Assembly: GCA_964502215.1 (NCBI GenBank)
Contig: CAZCUN010000003.1
Coordinates: 26,134-90,133, forward strand
Length of the DNA stretch: 64,000 nucleotides
Direction: 5' to 3'
Source of the DNA: JAALLB01 sp964502215
GTDB lineage: Bacteria > Pseudomonadota > Alphaproteobacteria > Rhizobiales > Rhizobiaceae
In this document: positions 40,978-51,247 of the stretch, piece by piece
Position numbering within the stretch: position 1 is the stretch's first letter
Layout: each line of letters starts with the position of its first letter
The notes under the pieces: model-generated
Told to the model about the DNA's origin: nothing
Database searches by the model: none
The model's input: the letters and a program-made list of their open reading frames with translations, nothing else
Made by a program: the position numbers and the translations under genes

Positions 40978-43398
40978 ATGCGTCAGCACGCACAAGTAGT
41001 AGTTATCGGCGGGGGTGTTATTGGTTGCTCTATTTTATATCACCTCACAAAAATGGGCTGGAGCGATGTGGTTTTGCTGGAGCGTGATGAACTAACTTCT
41101 GGCAGTACTTGGCATGCGGCAGCAAATATTCACGGACTGCACGATAATAACAACATTAGCCGCATTCAGCATTATACGATGAACCTCTACAAAGAATTGG
41201 AAGAAATCACTGGCCAAGGCTGTGGCGTATTTCAACCGGGTTCACTTTATCTAGCGCAAACCCAAGAGCGCGAGCACCAGATTCGTTTGCAGGCTGCAAA
41301 AGCAAAATATTACGGTCTGGATTTTCACGAAGTTACAAGAGATGAGGCCGAGAAACTGCATCCACTGGTAAACTATGACGGCATTCGCTGCATCATGTGG
41401 GAACCATCAGGCGGTAATGTTGACCCATCAGGTGTGACCAATGCTTATGCAACTGGGGCAAAAAACAATGGCGCAGAAATTCACCGCTTTACGCCCGTTA
41501 CAGGCACAGAACAACAATCCGATGGTACATGGATAGTACGAACCCCAAAGGGCGATATCCGCACCGAAGTCGTAGTCAATGCGGCTGGTCTTTGGGGGCG
41601 TGAAGTCGCCGCAATGGCTGGCATAGATTTACCGCTCTTACCAACAGAGCATCAGTATTTTGTAACTGAGACCATGCCAGAAATTGAAGCAATGCCAGAG
41701 CGCTTACCTTCAGTGGCTGACCGTGATGGCGAATATTATTTGCGCCAAGAGGGACAAGGCTTGCTGGTTGGTGCATATGAAAAAGACGTTCGCTTCTGGG
41801 CAGAAGAAGGCACACCGCTTGATTTTGGTCATGAACTTTTTGCAGACGATATCGAGCGTATTGAAGATAATATGATGCGTGCGATTGACCGTGTTCCAGC
41901 CCTTGGAAGTGCTGGCATCAAGCGGGTCATCAATGGTCCAATGATCTGGTCACCAGACAGCAACGCACTCTTTGGTCCAGTGCCAGAGCTTAAAGGCTAT
42001 TTCTGTTGTAATGGGATTATCCCAGGCTTTTCGCAATCAGGTGGGTTAGGTCAACTTTCTGCTGAATGGATTGTAACAGGCGAACCGCACCTTGATATGT
42101 TCCCTTGGGATTTATCGCGTTTTGGCTCTTGGGCAGACAGAAAATTCACAAAGGCAAAAGTAGGTGATCAATATGCTAATCGTTTTTCAATTCATTTTCC
42201 AAATGAAGAACGTGAAGTAGGTCGCCCTGTTAGAACCCGTCCGATCTATGAAATGCAAAAAGCGATGGGCGCGGTCTTTGGACTAAACTACGGTTGGGAA
42301 CATCCTTTATGGTTTGCAGATGAACAAGGCGTGGTTGATACCAATGGTTTTACACGCCAGAACTGGTGGGAGCCAGTGGGTGAAGAATGCAAGATGTTAC
42401 GCGATAATGCAGGCATCATAGATATCTCGAACTTCGCAAAATACCACGTTAAAGGCGAGGGCGCTTCTGATTGGCTCAATTCTATTTTTGCAAATAATAT
42501 GCCGAAGACTATCTCACGTTCATGCCTTGCACCTTTGATTGGTGTGCGTGGTGGGATTGCTGGCGACTTCACGATTACTAAGCTGGATGAAGAAAAGTTT
42601 TTAATGGTGGGTTCGGGTATGGCGGAACGTTATCACTCCCGCTTTTTTAATAATTCAAATAAACCAGATAGCGTTTCATTCGAAAGTAAAACCATTGCTA
42701 TGTGTGGGTTTAATGTAGCAGGGCCAAAGTCTCGAGATATGTTGCAACGCATGACGAACGCATCTCTGGCAACGCAAGATTTTCCATTTATGCGCTCTCA
42801 AAAAATCACGCTTGCAGGCATTGAACTTGTAGCGCTTCGTGTTTCTTTCACGGGTGATCTAGGCTGGGAACTTCATTGCAAAGAAGAAGACCAAGCAGAG
42901 CTTTATAAAGCGTTGCTTGAAGCAGGCAAAGAATTTAGCGCAGGGCCAGTGGGTTCTCGCGCTTTAATGTCGCTTCGCATTGAAAAAGGCTATGGCTCTT
43001 GGTCTCGTGAATACAGCCCTGAATATTGGCCACAAGAAGTGGGTCTTGATGGTCTTTGTAAAATGGAAAAAGATTTCATGAACAAGCGAGCCGCAAGTGA
43101 CAATATGGCAAAAGAAGCGCGTGAAAAGCTTGTGATTTTTGCACTCGATGAAGCAGATGTGACGGCATCCAATGCAGATGCAACAGGGGGTGAGCCTGTC
43201 TTTAAAAACGGTGAACCCATAGGGCGTATTTCATCAGGCGCATATGGCTATACAGTCGGTCAATCTTTGGCATTGGGTTTTGTTAAAAATGCTAAAGCTG
43301 GCGACCGCGTTGAGGTCATGGTTTTAGGAAAGCCCCATGGTGCAACTATTTTAGAAGAACCACCGTTTGATCCGAAGGGCGAAAAATTACGCGCTTAG
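40978..43398 (+). CDS. FAD-dependent dimethylglycine/sarcosine dehydrogenase-like protein
   Basis: The 806-residue protein has an N-terminal DAO-type FAD domain (VVVIGGGVIGCSILYHLTK, then GSTWHAAANIHG) and a C-terminal GcvT-like, folate-binding domain (CGFNVAGPKSRDML, and VSFTGDLGWELHC). This architecture fits dimethylglycine or sarcosine dehydrogenases that pass one-carbon units to tetrahydrofolate. ATG 40978 has AGGAG 7 bases upstream; 18 extra residues from ATG 40924 are unlikely. It ends 1 base from convergent glpK. Exact substrate is not certain. Confidence 0.85.
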   Translation: MRQHAQVVVIGGGVIGCSILYHLTKMGWSDVVLLERDELTSGSTWHAAANIHGLHDNNNISRIQHYTMNLYKELEEITGQGCGVFQPGSLYLAQTQEREHQIRLQAAKAKYYGLDFHEVTRDEAEKLHPLVNYDGIRCIMWEPSGGNVDPSGVTNAYATGAKNNGAEIHRFTPVTGTEQQSDGTWIVRTPKGDIRTEVVVNAAGLWGREVAAMAGIDLPLLPTEHQYFVTETMPEIEAMPERLPSVADRDGEYYLRQEGQGLLVGAYEKDVRFWAEEGTPLDFGHELFADDIERIEDNMMRAIDRVPALGSAGIKRVINGPMIWSPDSNALFGPVPELKGYFCCNGIIPGFSQSGGLGQLSAEWIVTGEPHLDMFPWDLSRFGSWADRKFTKAKVGDQYANRFSIHFPNEEREVGRPVRTRPIYEMQKAMGAVFGLNYGWEHPLWFADEQGVVDTNGFTRQNWWEPVGEECKMLRDNAGIIDISNFAKYHVKGEGASDWLNSIFANNMPKTISRSCLAPLIGVRGGIAGDFTITKLDEEKFLMVGSGMAERYHSRFFNNSNKPDSVSFESKTIAMCGFNVAGPKSRDMLQRMTNASLATQDFPFMRSQKITLAGIELVALRVSFTGDLGWELHCKEEDQAELYKALLEAGKEFSAGPVGSRALMSLRIEKGYGSWSREYSPEYWPQEVGLDGLCKMEKDFMNKRAASDNMAKEAREKLVIFALDEADVTASNADATGGEPVFKNGEPIGRISSGAYGYTVGQSLALGFVKNAKAGDRVEVMVLGKPHGATILEEPPFDPKGEKLRA

Positions 43399-43399
43399 A

Positions 43400-44893
43400 T
43401 CATTTCTGATTAATCGTATTTTGAACAGCAAGCTTCCAAGCTTTATATCGACGATTGCGTTCATCAGTCTTCATGGTTGGTGTAAATTGTTTCTGCAATT
43501 TCCACTGCTTTGCAAACCCATCTATGTCAGGCCAAACACCTGCCTTCATACCAGCAAGCCATGCTGCGCCAAGTGCTGTTGTTTCCAATACTTCTGGGCG
43601 ATCAATTGGTGCATCAAGCATGTCTGCCAAAAATTGCATTGTCCAATCACTGGTAACCATGCCGCCATCAACGCGCAAAGTAGTTTCATCAAAACCATCC
43701 TGCCAATCGGAGCGCATGGCTTCAATCAAATCGCGAGTCTGATAACAGACCGCCTCAAGTGCCGCGCGGGAAAATTCTTTTGGCCCTGTATTTCGAGTAA
43801 GACCAAAAACTGCCCCACGTGTCTCAGGCTCCCAATAAGGTGCGCCAAGACCTGCAAAGGCTGGCACTAAAATTACGTCTTGGCTGGTATCTGCTTGCGA
43901 GGCAAGATTGCCAGTTTGGCTTGCATCATCAATAATTTTCAACCCATCTCTCAGCCACTGCACAGCAGCACCTGCAATGAAGATAGAACCTTCAAGCGCA
44001 TAAGTTGTTGTGCCATTCAAACGATAGGCGATGGTTGAAAGAAGGCGGTTCTTAGATGCAATCCGCTGATCACCTGTATTCAACATCATAAAACAACCCG
44101 TGCCATAAGTTGATTTTGCCATACCCGGTTGAAAGCAAGCTTGTCCGATGGTTGCTGCGTGTTGGTCACCAGCCATGCCTAAAATAGGAATGGGCACACC
44201 AAACAAATCGGGCGTTGTATGACCAAATTCAGTCGCACAATCTTCAACTTCGGGTAACATGTTTTCAGGCACATCAAAGATTGCGAGAAGTTCATCATCC
44301 CAATCATTTGTTGCTGTATTAAATAGCATCGTGCGCGAGGCATTCGTTGCATCTGTCTTGTGCGATTTGCCCCCAGTTAAACGCCAAAGCAGATATGTAT
44401 CGATTGTACCAAAGAGTAACTGGCCATTTTCAGCTTTTGCTCTAGTACCTTCTACATTTTCCAAAATCCAATTGATTTTGGTGGCAGAAAAATATGGATC
44501 GAGCAGAAGGCCAGTTTTCTCAGAGACAGTTTGCTCCAGCCCTTGCGCTTTAAACTTGGCGCACGTTTCAGCTGTTCGTCTGTCTTGCCAAACAATCGCA
44601 TTATGAATTGCTACGCCTGTTGCTTTATCCCAAATAACGGTAGTTTCTCGCTGGTTGGTGATGCCAATACCTGCAATGTCGCTCGCTTTGATGCCAGCTT
44701 TAGAAATTGCATTACGGCACGTTTCAACCACACTTTGCCAAATGTCTTCGGGGTTATGTTCTACATGACCAGAAGCTGGAAAGTGTTGGCTGAATTCTTT
44801 TTGGTCTGAATTGTTAACAGAAAAATCATCACCAAAGATAATCGCTCGTGAGGACGTTGTGCCTTGATCAATTGCAAGAATATAAGATGCCAT
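43400..44893 (-). CDS. glpK: Glycerol kinase
   Basis: GlpK phosphorylates glycerol to glycerol 3-phosphate. It has the FGGY-kinase phosphate loop LAIDQGTTSSRAIIF at the N-terminus, the segment GIGITNQRETTVIWD and DGGMVTSDWTMQFLADML. ATG 44893 gives 497 residues, normal for GlpK; an in-frame ATG 33 bases upstream lies in the glpD end. It follows glpD by 8 bases in the same operon. Confidence 0.94.
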   Translation of the reverse strand: MASYILAIDQGTTSSRAIIFGDDFSVNNSDQKEFSQHFPASGHVEHNPEDIWQSVVETCRNAISKAGIKASDIAGIGITNQRETTVIWDKATGVAIHNAIVWQDRRTAETCAKFKAQGLEQTVSEKTGLLLDPYFSATKINWILENVEGTRAKAENGQLLFGTIDTYLLWRLTGGKSHKTDATNASRTMLFNTATNDWDDELLAIFDVPENMLPEVEDCATEFGHTTPDLFGVPIPILGMAGDQHAATIGQACFQPGMAKSTYGTGCFMMLNTGDQRIASKNRLLSTIAYRLNGTTTYALEGSIFIAGAAVQWLRDGLKIIDDASQTGNLASQADTSQDVILVPAFAGLGAPYWEPETRGAVFGLTRNTGPKEFSRAALEAVCYQTRDLIEAMRSDWQDGFDETTLRVDGGMVTSDWTMQFLADMLDAPIDRPEVLETTALGAAWLAGMKAGVWPDIDGFAKQWKLQKQFTPTMKTDERNRRYKAWKLAVQNTINQK

Positions 44894-44901
44894 AGTTGCT
44901 C

Positions 44902-46401
44902 TCAAACCACTTTCTGTTTCATCCATTTATCTAAGGCAGAGATTTCTTTCTCACTCATTTGCAACCGAAGTTTACTACGACGCCAAACAATGTCTTCAGC
45001 ACTTTGCGCCCATTCATGTTGCATAAGATATTGAACCTCAGTTTCAAAAAGAGACGCGCCAAAATCCTTGCCTAAGTCTTTTTTGTTTTTAATACCTTCA
45101 AGCATTTTCCATACGCGTGTGCCGTAAGCTCTCACCCAGCGCCATGCAAGCGGTTGCTCGATATCGGGATGTTTAGCCATGACCTCTGCAACCAGGTCAT
45201 CAAAGCCATCAACTTCAAAATCACCACCAGTTAAATAACTATCCGCAGTCCACGAAGGTTTGCGCGCACCCAAAATCTTTTCAACCTTACGCAACATGTT
45301 TTCAGATAACCTTCTGTAGGTGGTGATTTTCCCCCCAAAAATATTAATCACTTTTGGCTCATTGTCTTCGCCATCAATGCGCAAAATATAATCCCGTGTT
45401 GCTTCTTGTGCTTCACTTGCACCATCATCATAGAGCGAACGCACACCTGCATAAGTCCACACAATCGTTTCTTTTTTGACAGGCTCTTTAAAGTATTCAC
45501 TTGCCGCATCGCAGAGGTAATCAATTTCCTCAGGCGTAATTTTAACGTCCCTTGGTTCGCCCTCATAATCACGATCTGTTGTGCCGATCAGTGTAAAATC
45601 TTGCTCGTAGGGAAGTGCAAAGATAATGCGGTTGTCAGCGTTTTGAAAAATATAAGCGCGGTCATGATTGTGTAATTTAGGGACGATGATATGAGAACCT
45701 TGAACCAATCGAACATTCTTTGGTTTGTTGTCACCAAGCCCACCGCCAAGCACATCATCCACCCAAGGTCCTGCCGCATTAATCAGTAGTTTTGCTTTGC
45801 AGCTTTCAATCTTGCCAGAATTTACATTCTTCATTGTGACAACCCACAAATCACCTTCGCGCTTTGCAGATATAAATTGTGTGCGGGTTTTAATCACCGC
45901 TCCTCGTTCTTTTGCATCCATCGCATTAAGAACCACCAGACGGACATCATTGACCCAGCAATCTGAATATTCAAAGCCTTTAGAAAATAGTGGCTTGAGT
46001 GGTTTGCCAACTTCAGCCGTTTCAAGGTTGACGGTTGATGTTCCGGGCAAGAGCTTTCGTGCGCCAATGTGATCGTATAAAAACAAACCAAGACGTAAAA
46101 GCCACGCAGGGCGCAATCCCTTGTGATGGGGTAAAACAAATCGCATCGGCCAGATGATGTGTGGTGCAGATTTTAATAAAACTTCGCGTTCACTGAGCGC
46201 TTTGCGAACCAGATTAAATTCGTAATGCTCAAGATAACGCAGTCCGCCATGGATAAGTTTAGATGACCAAGATGATGTGCCACTAGCAAGGTCGTCCATT
46301 TCAACAAGGCAAGTTGAAAAGCCACGCCCAATCGCATCACGCGTAATACCAACCCCGTTTATGCCGCCGCCGATGACAAATACATCAAATTCTTTTTCCA
46401 A
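44902..46401 (-). CDS. glpD: Aerobic glycerol-3-phosphate dehydrogenase
   Basis: GlpD oxidises glycerol 3-phosphate to DHAP and passes electrons to quinone. The FAD motif FDVFVIGGGINGVGITRDA is followed by SSWSSKLIHGGLRYLEHYEF, both diagnostic. I prefer a TTG at 46401, since GGAG lies 6 bases upstream; an in-frame TTG at 46413 overlaps that ribosome site. The protein is about 500 residues. Confidence 0.93.
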   Translation of the reverse strand: MEKEFDVFVIGGGINGVGITRDAIGRGFSTCLVEMDDLASGTSSWSSKLIHGGLRYLEHYEFNLVRKALSEREVLLKSAPHIIWPMRFVLPHHKGLRPAWLLRLGLFLYDHIGARKLLPGTSTVNLETAEVGKPLKPLFSKGFEYSDCWVNDVRLVVLNAMDAKERGAVIKTRTQFISAKREGDLWVVTMKNVNSGKIESCKAKLLINAAGPWVDDVLGGGLGDNKPKNVRLVQGSHIIVPKLHNHDRAYIFQNADNRIIFALPYEQDFTLIGTTDRDYEGEPRDVKITPEEIDYLCDAASEYFKEPVKKETIVWTYAGVRSLYDDGASEAQEATRDYILRIDGEDNEPKVINIFGGKITTYRRLSENMLRKVEKILGARKPSWTADSYLTGGDFEVDGFDDLVAEVMAKHPDIEQPLAWRWVRAYGTRVWKMLEGIKNKKDLGKDFGASLFETEVQYLMQHEWAQSAEDIVWRRSKLRLQMSEKEISALDKWMKQKVV

Positions 46402-46439
46402 ACTGATCTCCAAATCCTAATGTGCGTTACAGCGCAAGA

Positions 46440-46457
46440 TTGCATATTCAAATGCAA
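46440..46457. promoter_or_regulatory. Inverted repeat upstream of glpD (possible operator)
   Basis: TTGCAT-N6-ATGCAA is a perfect 6-bp inverted repeat in the 153-bp gap between divergent glpD and selO. It could bind a dimeric repressor such as a GlpR-type regulator. No regulator gene adjoins, and the assignment is speculative. Confidence 0.3.
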
Positions 46458-46554
46458 TGCGAAAGTGAAAGGATGGATTGCAGTAAACCGTCTATAACTC
46501 TTCTGTAAACCTTCTGTGTGATTTGGTTGTTTAATGGGGGCGGAGTATATACTT

Positions 46555-48069
46555 ATGATTTTTAAACGCTATGATTTGGAAACCTATATGTACACAGTAA
46601 ACACCATACCTTTTGAAAATAGTTTTGCAGAAAAAATGGAAGGCTTTTATGTGCCTTGGGAGGCTGCGAAAGCACCTGAGCCTGAGATGATTGTGTTTAA
46701 CGATGCACTTTGCGCAGAACTTGGCCTTGATCCAAAAGCATTAAATACTGAAGCAGGCGTGCAGGTTTTTTCAGGTAATGAAGTAGCAACAGGGTCAATG
46801 CCAATTGCTCAAGTTTATGCAGGCCATCAGTTTGGCGGTTTTTCTCATCAATTGGGGGATGGCAGGGCGCTTTTATTAGGTGAAGTAATTAATACGAATG
46901 GCAAGCGAAAAGATATCCAGCTGAAAGGTTCAGGCCGCACGCCCTTTTCTCGTGGTGGAGATGGCAAAGCTGTTATTGCACCTGTCTTGCGCGAGTATTT
47001 AATGGGTGAAGCCATGCATGCGTTTAATATTCCAACAACACGCGCTCTTGCTGCTGTGACAACGGGTGAGAACGTTGCTAGAAACGGCTTTGAACCTGGC
47101 GCAGTTTTAACACGTGTTGCTTCCAGTCATATTCGTGTTGGAACATTCCAATTTTTTGCTGCACGACAAGAGCATGAGAAATTAAAACAACTCGCTGATT
47201 ATTCTATCCAGAGGCATTTTCCTGATCTTGAAAAAAGCAAAGCAAAATACCTTGAGTTGCTTAAAGCTGTCATCGTAAATCAAGCGCGCTTAGTTGCAAA
47301 ATGGGTTAGTATTGGTTTTGTTCATGGTGTTATGAATACGGATAACGTAACCATATCTGGAGAGACAATTGATTATGGTCCATGTGCTTTCATGGACACT
47401 TATAACCCTAAAGCTGTGTTCAGCTCGATTGATGAGCAAGGGCGTTATGCTTACGGAAACCAGCCTGTGATTGCCCAATGGAATCTTGCCCGCTTTGCGG
47501 AGACACTTATTCCGCTGATTGTTTCTGATGACAGCGATGCAGCGATTGCACTTGCTACAGATGAGCTTAATAAGTTTCCAGAGCTTTATCAGCAAGCTTG
47601 GTTGAATGAAATGCGTAGCAAACTTGGATTGGCGAAGGCGCAAGAAAGCGATATTGATCTGGTCAATGAATTGCACACGCTTATTGAAGGTCAAAAAATT
47701 GATTTTACAAAGCTCTTCAGAAATCTTGCTGAGGCTGCGCGTGGTGATAAATCTGTTGTGCTATCAATGTTTGAAGATAATACAAGACTTGAAAAATGGT
47801 TAGAAGCTTGGCTCAAGCAAATTACGGATAGTGGTACAAAGCTTAAAGAAGCTGCAAACGCTATGGATAAGATCAATCCAGTTTATATTCCACGCAATCA
47901 CCTGGTGGAAGAAGCGCTTCAAGAGGCCACCAAAAATGGCAATTATGATCTGTTCCATAAATTATTAAATCTGTTGGCTAATCCATATGAAAAACGAGAT
48001 GGCTTTGAGAATTATGAAGTGCCTGCACCGGATGATAATGCACCATACGTAACTTATTGCGGAACTTAA
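46555..48069 (+). CDS. selO: Protein adenylyltransferase SelO (YdiU family)
   Basis: SelO is a pseudokinase-fold enzyme that AMPylates proteins. Family marks are VYAGHQFGGFSHQLGDGRAL, KGSGRTPFSRGGDGKAV, FVHGVMNTDNVTISGETIDY, YGPCAFMD and the C-terminal YVTYCGT, in which Cys takes the place of the selenocysteine found in some eukaryotes. ATG 46555 has GGAG 9 bases upstream; an ATG at 46588 is also possible. It stands alone. Confidence 0.92.
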   Translation: MIFKRYDLETYMYTVNTIPFENSFAEKMEGFYVPWEAAKAPEPEMIVFNDALCAELGLDPKALNTEAGVQVFSGNEVATGSMPIAQVYAGHQFGGFSHQLGDGRALLLGEVINTNGKRKDIQLKGSGRTPFSRGGDGKAVIAPVLREYLMGEAMHAFNIPTTRALAAVTTGENVARNGFEPGAVLTRVASSHIRVGTFQFFAARQEHEKLKQLADYSIQRHFPDLEKSKAKYLELLKAVIVNQARLVAKWVSIGFVHGVMNTDNVTISGETIDYGPCAFMDTYNPKAVFSSIDEQGRYAYGNQPVIAQWNLARFAETLIPLIVSDDSDAAIALATDELNKFPELYQQAWLNEMRSKLGLAKAQESDIDLVNELHTLIEGQKIDFTKLFRNLAEAARGDKSVVLSMFEDNTRLEKWLEAWLKQITDSGTKLKEAANAMDKINPVYIPRNHLVEEALQEATKNGNYDLFHKLLNLLANPYEKRDGFENYEVPAPDDNAPYVTYCGT

Positions 48070-48218
48070 AACGATTATTAATCACAATATATGCATGCAA
48101 TTTAATAGAGATTTTATTTATAATCTTGCACTTAAAACAAAAGTGGGTCAGCATACACTCAGTGCATTTTATACGGTTTTAAAACTAAATGCATATTGAA
48201 ATTTGGAGGAATAATCAC

Positions 48219-49253
48219 ATGAAGCTTAGCAGAAGAATATTTGGATTGGGTGCTGCTGCAGTCGTCTCATCAACAATGGCTTTTGGTGCAATGGCGCAAG
48301 AAGTAACATTAAAGATGCATCAGTTCTTACCGCCACAGGCAAATGTTCCAAAACTTATTTTGGATGTATGGGCAGACAAAGTTGAAAAAGCTTCTGGCGA
48401 CCGTATCAAAGTAAATCATTTCCCTTCAATGCAATTGGGCGGTAAACCACCTGAGCTGATGGATCAAGCAATTGATGGTGTTGCCGATATCGTTTGGACT
48501 GTTGTTGGTTACACGCCAGGCCGTTATCCTCGCACAGAAGTTTTTGAACTTCCATTTATGATGTCTGATGCAGGCGCTGCTTCTAGAGCTTATTGGCAAA
48601 TGTTTGATAAGCACATGAAAGACACAGAGTTTAAAGATCTTAAAATTTTGGGAACTTGGGTGCATGGCCCAGGGAATATCCACTCAAAAAACCCGATCGC
48701 AAAAGTTAGTGATTTTAAAGGCGTAAAAGTACGCGGTGCATCACGTACGGTTACTCGTATGCTTGAAAAGTTCGGAGCAACTTCGGTTGGCATGCCAGTA
48801 CCCGCAGTACCTGAGGCGCTTTCAAAAGGTGTTATCGATGCGACGACTATTCCTTGGGAAGTAACGGGTGCATTAAAAATCCCTGAGCTTGTTAAGAACC
48901 ACACAGAGTTCAATGGTAATGCATTATACACAGTGACATTCGTTCTAGCCATGAACAAAGCAAAGTTTGATTCACTGCCAGATGATCTTAAAAAAGTAAT
49001 TGATGATAATTCTGGCGAAGAGTTTTCTGTGTTTGCTGGTTCAACCATGCAAAGCGTAGATGCACCTGCGCGTGAAAAAGCTGCCTCTGCTGGTAATAAC
49101 ATCATCACAGTTTCTCAAGCTGATGCAGCTGAGTGGCAAGCTGCAACTAAGACTGTATACGATGATTGGATTGCTGAAATGAAGGGCAAAGACATCGACG
49201 GTGAAGCATTGATTAAAGAAGCTAAAGAGCTTATCGCAAAGTACTCTAAATAA
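48219..49253 (+). CDS. dctP: TRAP transporter solute-binding protein DctP
   Basis: A 344-residue periplasmic protein with an N-terminal signal sequence (RRIFGLGAAAVVSSTMAFGAMAQ, likely cut after Ala). The family segment FKGVKVRGASRTVTRMLEKF carries the Arg that grips the carboxylate of the ligand. It captures an organic acid for DctQM. ATG 48219 has GGAGG 9 bases upstream. The location before pca genes hints at an aromatic or related acid, which is unproven. Confidence 0.93.
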   Translation: MKLSRRIFGLGAAAVVSSTMAFGAMAQEVTLKMHQFLPPQANVPKLILDVWADKVEKASGDRIKVNHFPSMQLGGKPPELMDQAIDGVADIVWTVVGYTPGRYPRTEVFELPFMMSDAGAASRAYWQMFDKHMKDTEFKDLKILGTWVHGPGNIHSKNPIAKVSDFKGVKVRGASRTVTRMLEKFGATSVGMPVPAVPEALSKGVIDATTIPWEVTGALKIPELVKNHTEFNGNALYTVTFVLAMNKAKFDSLPDDLKKVIDDNSGEEFSVFAGSTMQSVDAPAREKAASAGNNIITVSQADAAEWQAATKTVYDDWIAEMKGKDIDGEALIKEAKELIAKYSK

Positions 49254-49264
49254 ACTTTTGCAAG

Positions 49265-49293
49265 CGAAGCGCCATTATAGGTTTGGCGCTTCG
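49265..49293 (+). promoter_or_regulatory. Intercistronic stem-loop between dctP and dctQ
   Basis: CGAAGCGCC (49265-49273) pairs perfectly with GGCGCTTCG (49285-49293) around an 11-base loop. No immediate T-run follows, though an AT-rich stretch with TTTTT comes 14 bases later. Such hairpins after binding-protein genes usually allow more binding protein than permease by partial termination or 3' protection. Confidence 0.65.
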
Positions 49294-49332
49294 TATTGAA
49301 ATAATTTTTGGATTAGATAATCCAAACGACTG

Positions 49333-49932
49333 GTGGCTTGGAATTTTATCGTGTTCAGTATTATCAATAAATTGGCGCGATATTTAGCAATTCTGGGTGG
49401 TGTACTGCTTGTCATTTTAATCTGCATAACGTGCATCAGCGTCATAGGGCGTATTCTTAATTCAGTTGGTCATTCTGAATTTGTAATGACACAAGTTTCA
49501 TTTCTTTCAAATTTCTTTCAAACGTTTGGACCTATAAAAGGGGATTACGAACTCGTTGAAGCAGGGGCAGCAATTGCAATTTTTATGTTTCTTCCTTGGT
49601 GCCAGCTTAATAGAAGTCACGCAACGGTTGAGCTTTTTACTTCGTTTTTTCCAAGCAAGGCAAACAGGCTTTTAAGCGCATTATGGGAAGTGCTTTTTGC
49701 GCTCGTAATCATTTTAATAACATGGCGTCTTTATGAGGGCATGACAGGAAAAATGAGAAATGGCGAGACTACTTTCCTACTTCAAATGCCAGTCTGGTGG
49801 TCGTATTTGATTGCAACTATTGTTGCTTTTTTTGCAAGCATTGTCGCGGTTTATTCTGCTTGGTGTCATGCAAATGAAGTGGGTTCAGCAAAATCCATAA
49901 TCAGTCAAAAGGAGATCTTAGATCGTGACTGA
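49333..49932 (+). CDS. dctQ: TRAP transporter small permease DctQ
   Basis: A 199-residue protein with four TM spans, typical DctQ topology, including ICITCISVIGRIL, AAIAIFMFLPWCQLNRSHATVELF and a final WSYLIATIVAFFASIVAVYSAW. It links DctP to DctM. The start is unsure: GTG 49333 is the longest, GTG 49351 has a GGA-type site upstream. It overlaps dctM by 8 bases. Confidence 0.88.
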   Translation: MAWNFIVFSIINKLARYLAILGGVLLVILICITCISVIGRILNSVGHSEFVMTQVSFLSNFFQTFGPIKGDYELVEAGAAIAIFMFLPWCQLNRSHATVELFTSFFPSKANRLLSALWEVLFALVIILITWRLYEGMTGKMRNGETTFLLQMPVWWSYLIATIVAFFASIVAVYSAWCHANEVGSAKSIISQKEILDRD

Positions 49933-51247
49933 TTTACAAATTGGAATGATGTCATTCCCAATACTTTTGATATTAATTTTCTTAAGAATGCCAATAGGTT
50001 TAGCCATGCTGGTTGTGGGGCTTGGCGGAACAGCTTGGGTAACAGGTGGAACGCTTGTCGTCTTGGCAAAGTTAAAAACTGAAACCTATTCAACCTTTTC
50101 AAGTTACTCACTCTCCATAATTCCTTTGTTCTTGTTAATGGGACAATTTGCTACTTTGGGGGGCATGTCTCAAGCCTTGTTTAAGGCAGCAGAAAGTTGG
50201 CTAGGGCATAAGAAAGGTGGCGTCGCAATGGCGGCTATTGGTGCTTGTGCCGGCTTTGGTTCTATTTGTGGTTCTTCGCTTGCAACGGCTGCCACCATGG
50301 GACAGGTAGCAATGCCCGAACTTAAAAAATATGGATACTCAGGCGGTCTATCCACAGCAACACTTGCCGCTGGTGGTACGTTAGGTATTCTTATTCCACC
50401 CTCTGTTGTCTTGGTGATATATGCGATTTTAACAGAGCAAAACATAGCTAAGCTATTTTTGGCAGCTTTCATTCCAGGCTTTCTTGCGGCACTTGGTTAC
50501 ATAATCACAATATCTCTTTACATGAAGTTTAGCCCTGGTAATGCGCAGGTGCGAGATCGGATGCCCTATAAAGATCGATTTATTTCACTCTTAGCAGTTT
50601 GGCCTGTTTTATTAGTTTTCTTACTTGTAGTCGGTGGTATTTATTTAGGTTGGTTTACGCCCACAGAAGCTGCTGCAATTGGGGCTGCTGGTACAGGGCT
50701 TATTGCTTGGCTTAATAAAGGGTTGAGCAGAGCAAGTTTTTCAGATTCAATTTTAAAAACAGCATCAAATACAGCAATGATCTTCATGATAATTTTAGGA
50801 GCTGGCTTTTTTAATGCCTTCTTGGCTTTGACACAAGTGCCGCAAGAAATATCATCGCTCGTGGTTTCACAAGGGTTTAATCCATGGGTCATTTTAATCT
50901 TAATATTGGTAATCTATTTGGTGTTTGGTTGCGTGATGGACAGTCTTTCAATGATTTTGCTAACCGTACCTATTTTCTTTCCCATCATTTCAGGTTTAGA
51001 TTTTGGCTTAACAGCTGAAGAAACTGCAATCTGGTTTGGTATCCTTGTTTTAATCGTTGTTGAAGTGGGCTTAATCACACCTCCTGTAGGCATGAATTTA
51101 TTCGTTATTAATGCGATGGATCGGGAAACAAGAATATTAGATACTTATAAAGCCGTTATGCCATTTGTTGCGTCAGATTTAATTAGAACAGCAATATTAG
51201 TTGCTTTCCCAGGAATAACACTCGCACTCATGCGGTGGTTATATTAG
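49925..51247 (+). CDS. dctM: TRAP transporter large permease DctM
   Basis: The 440-residue channel subunit has about 12 TM spans and the family marks GFGSICGSSLATAATMGQVA, GTLGILIPPSVVLVIYAILT and CVMDSLSMILLTVPIFFPI. It uses an ion gradient to import the DctP-bound acid. Start is GTG 49925 with GGAG 10 bases upstream. The stop overlaps convergent pcaB. Confidence 0.94.
   Translation: MTDLQIGMMSFPILLILIFLRMPIGLAMLVVGLGGTAWVTGGTLVVLAKLKTETYSTFSSYSLSIIPLFLLMGQFATLGGMSQALFKAAESWLGHKKGGVAMAAIGACAGFGSICGSSLATAATMGQVAMPELKKYGYSGGLSTATLAAGGTLGILIPPSVVLVIYAILTEQNIAKLFLAAFIPGFLAALGYIITISLYMKFSPGNAQVRDRMPYKDRFISLLAVWPVLLVFLLVVGGIYLGWFTPTEAAAIGAAGTGLIAWLNKGLSRASFSDSILKTASNTAMIFMIILGAGFFNAFLALTQVPQEISSLVVSQGFNPWVILILILVIYLVFGCVMDSLSMILLTVPIFFPIISGLDFGLTAEETAIWFGILVLIVVEVGLITPPVGMNLFVINAMDRETRILDTYKAVMPFVASDLIRTAILVAFPGITLALMRWLY

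Noticed and set aside
46458..46540. Direct repeat GTAAACC (two copies) upstream of selO
   Set aside because: Only 7 bases long, in AT-rich DNA, with no regulator or phase information; likely chance.
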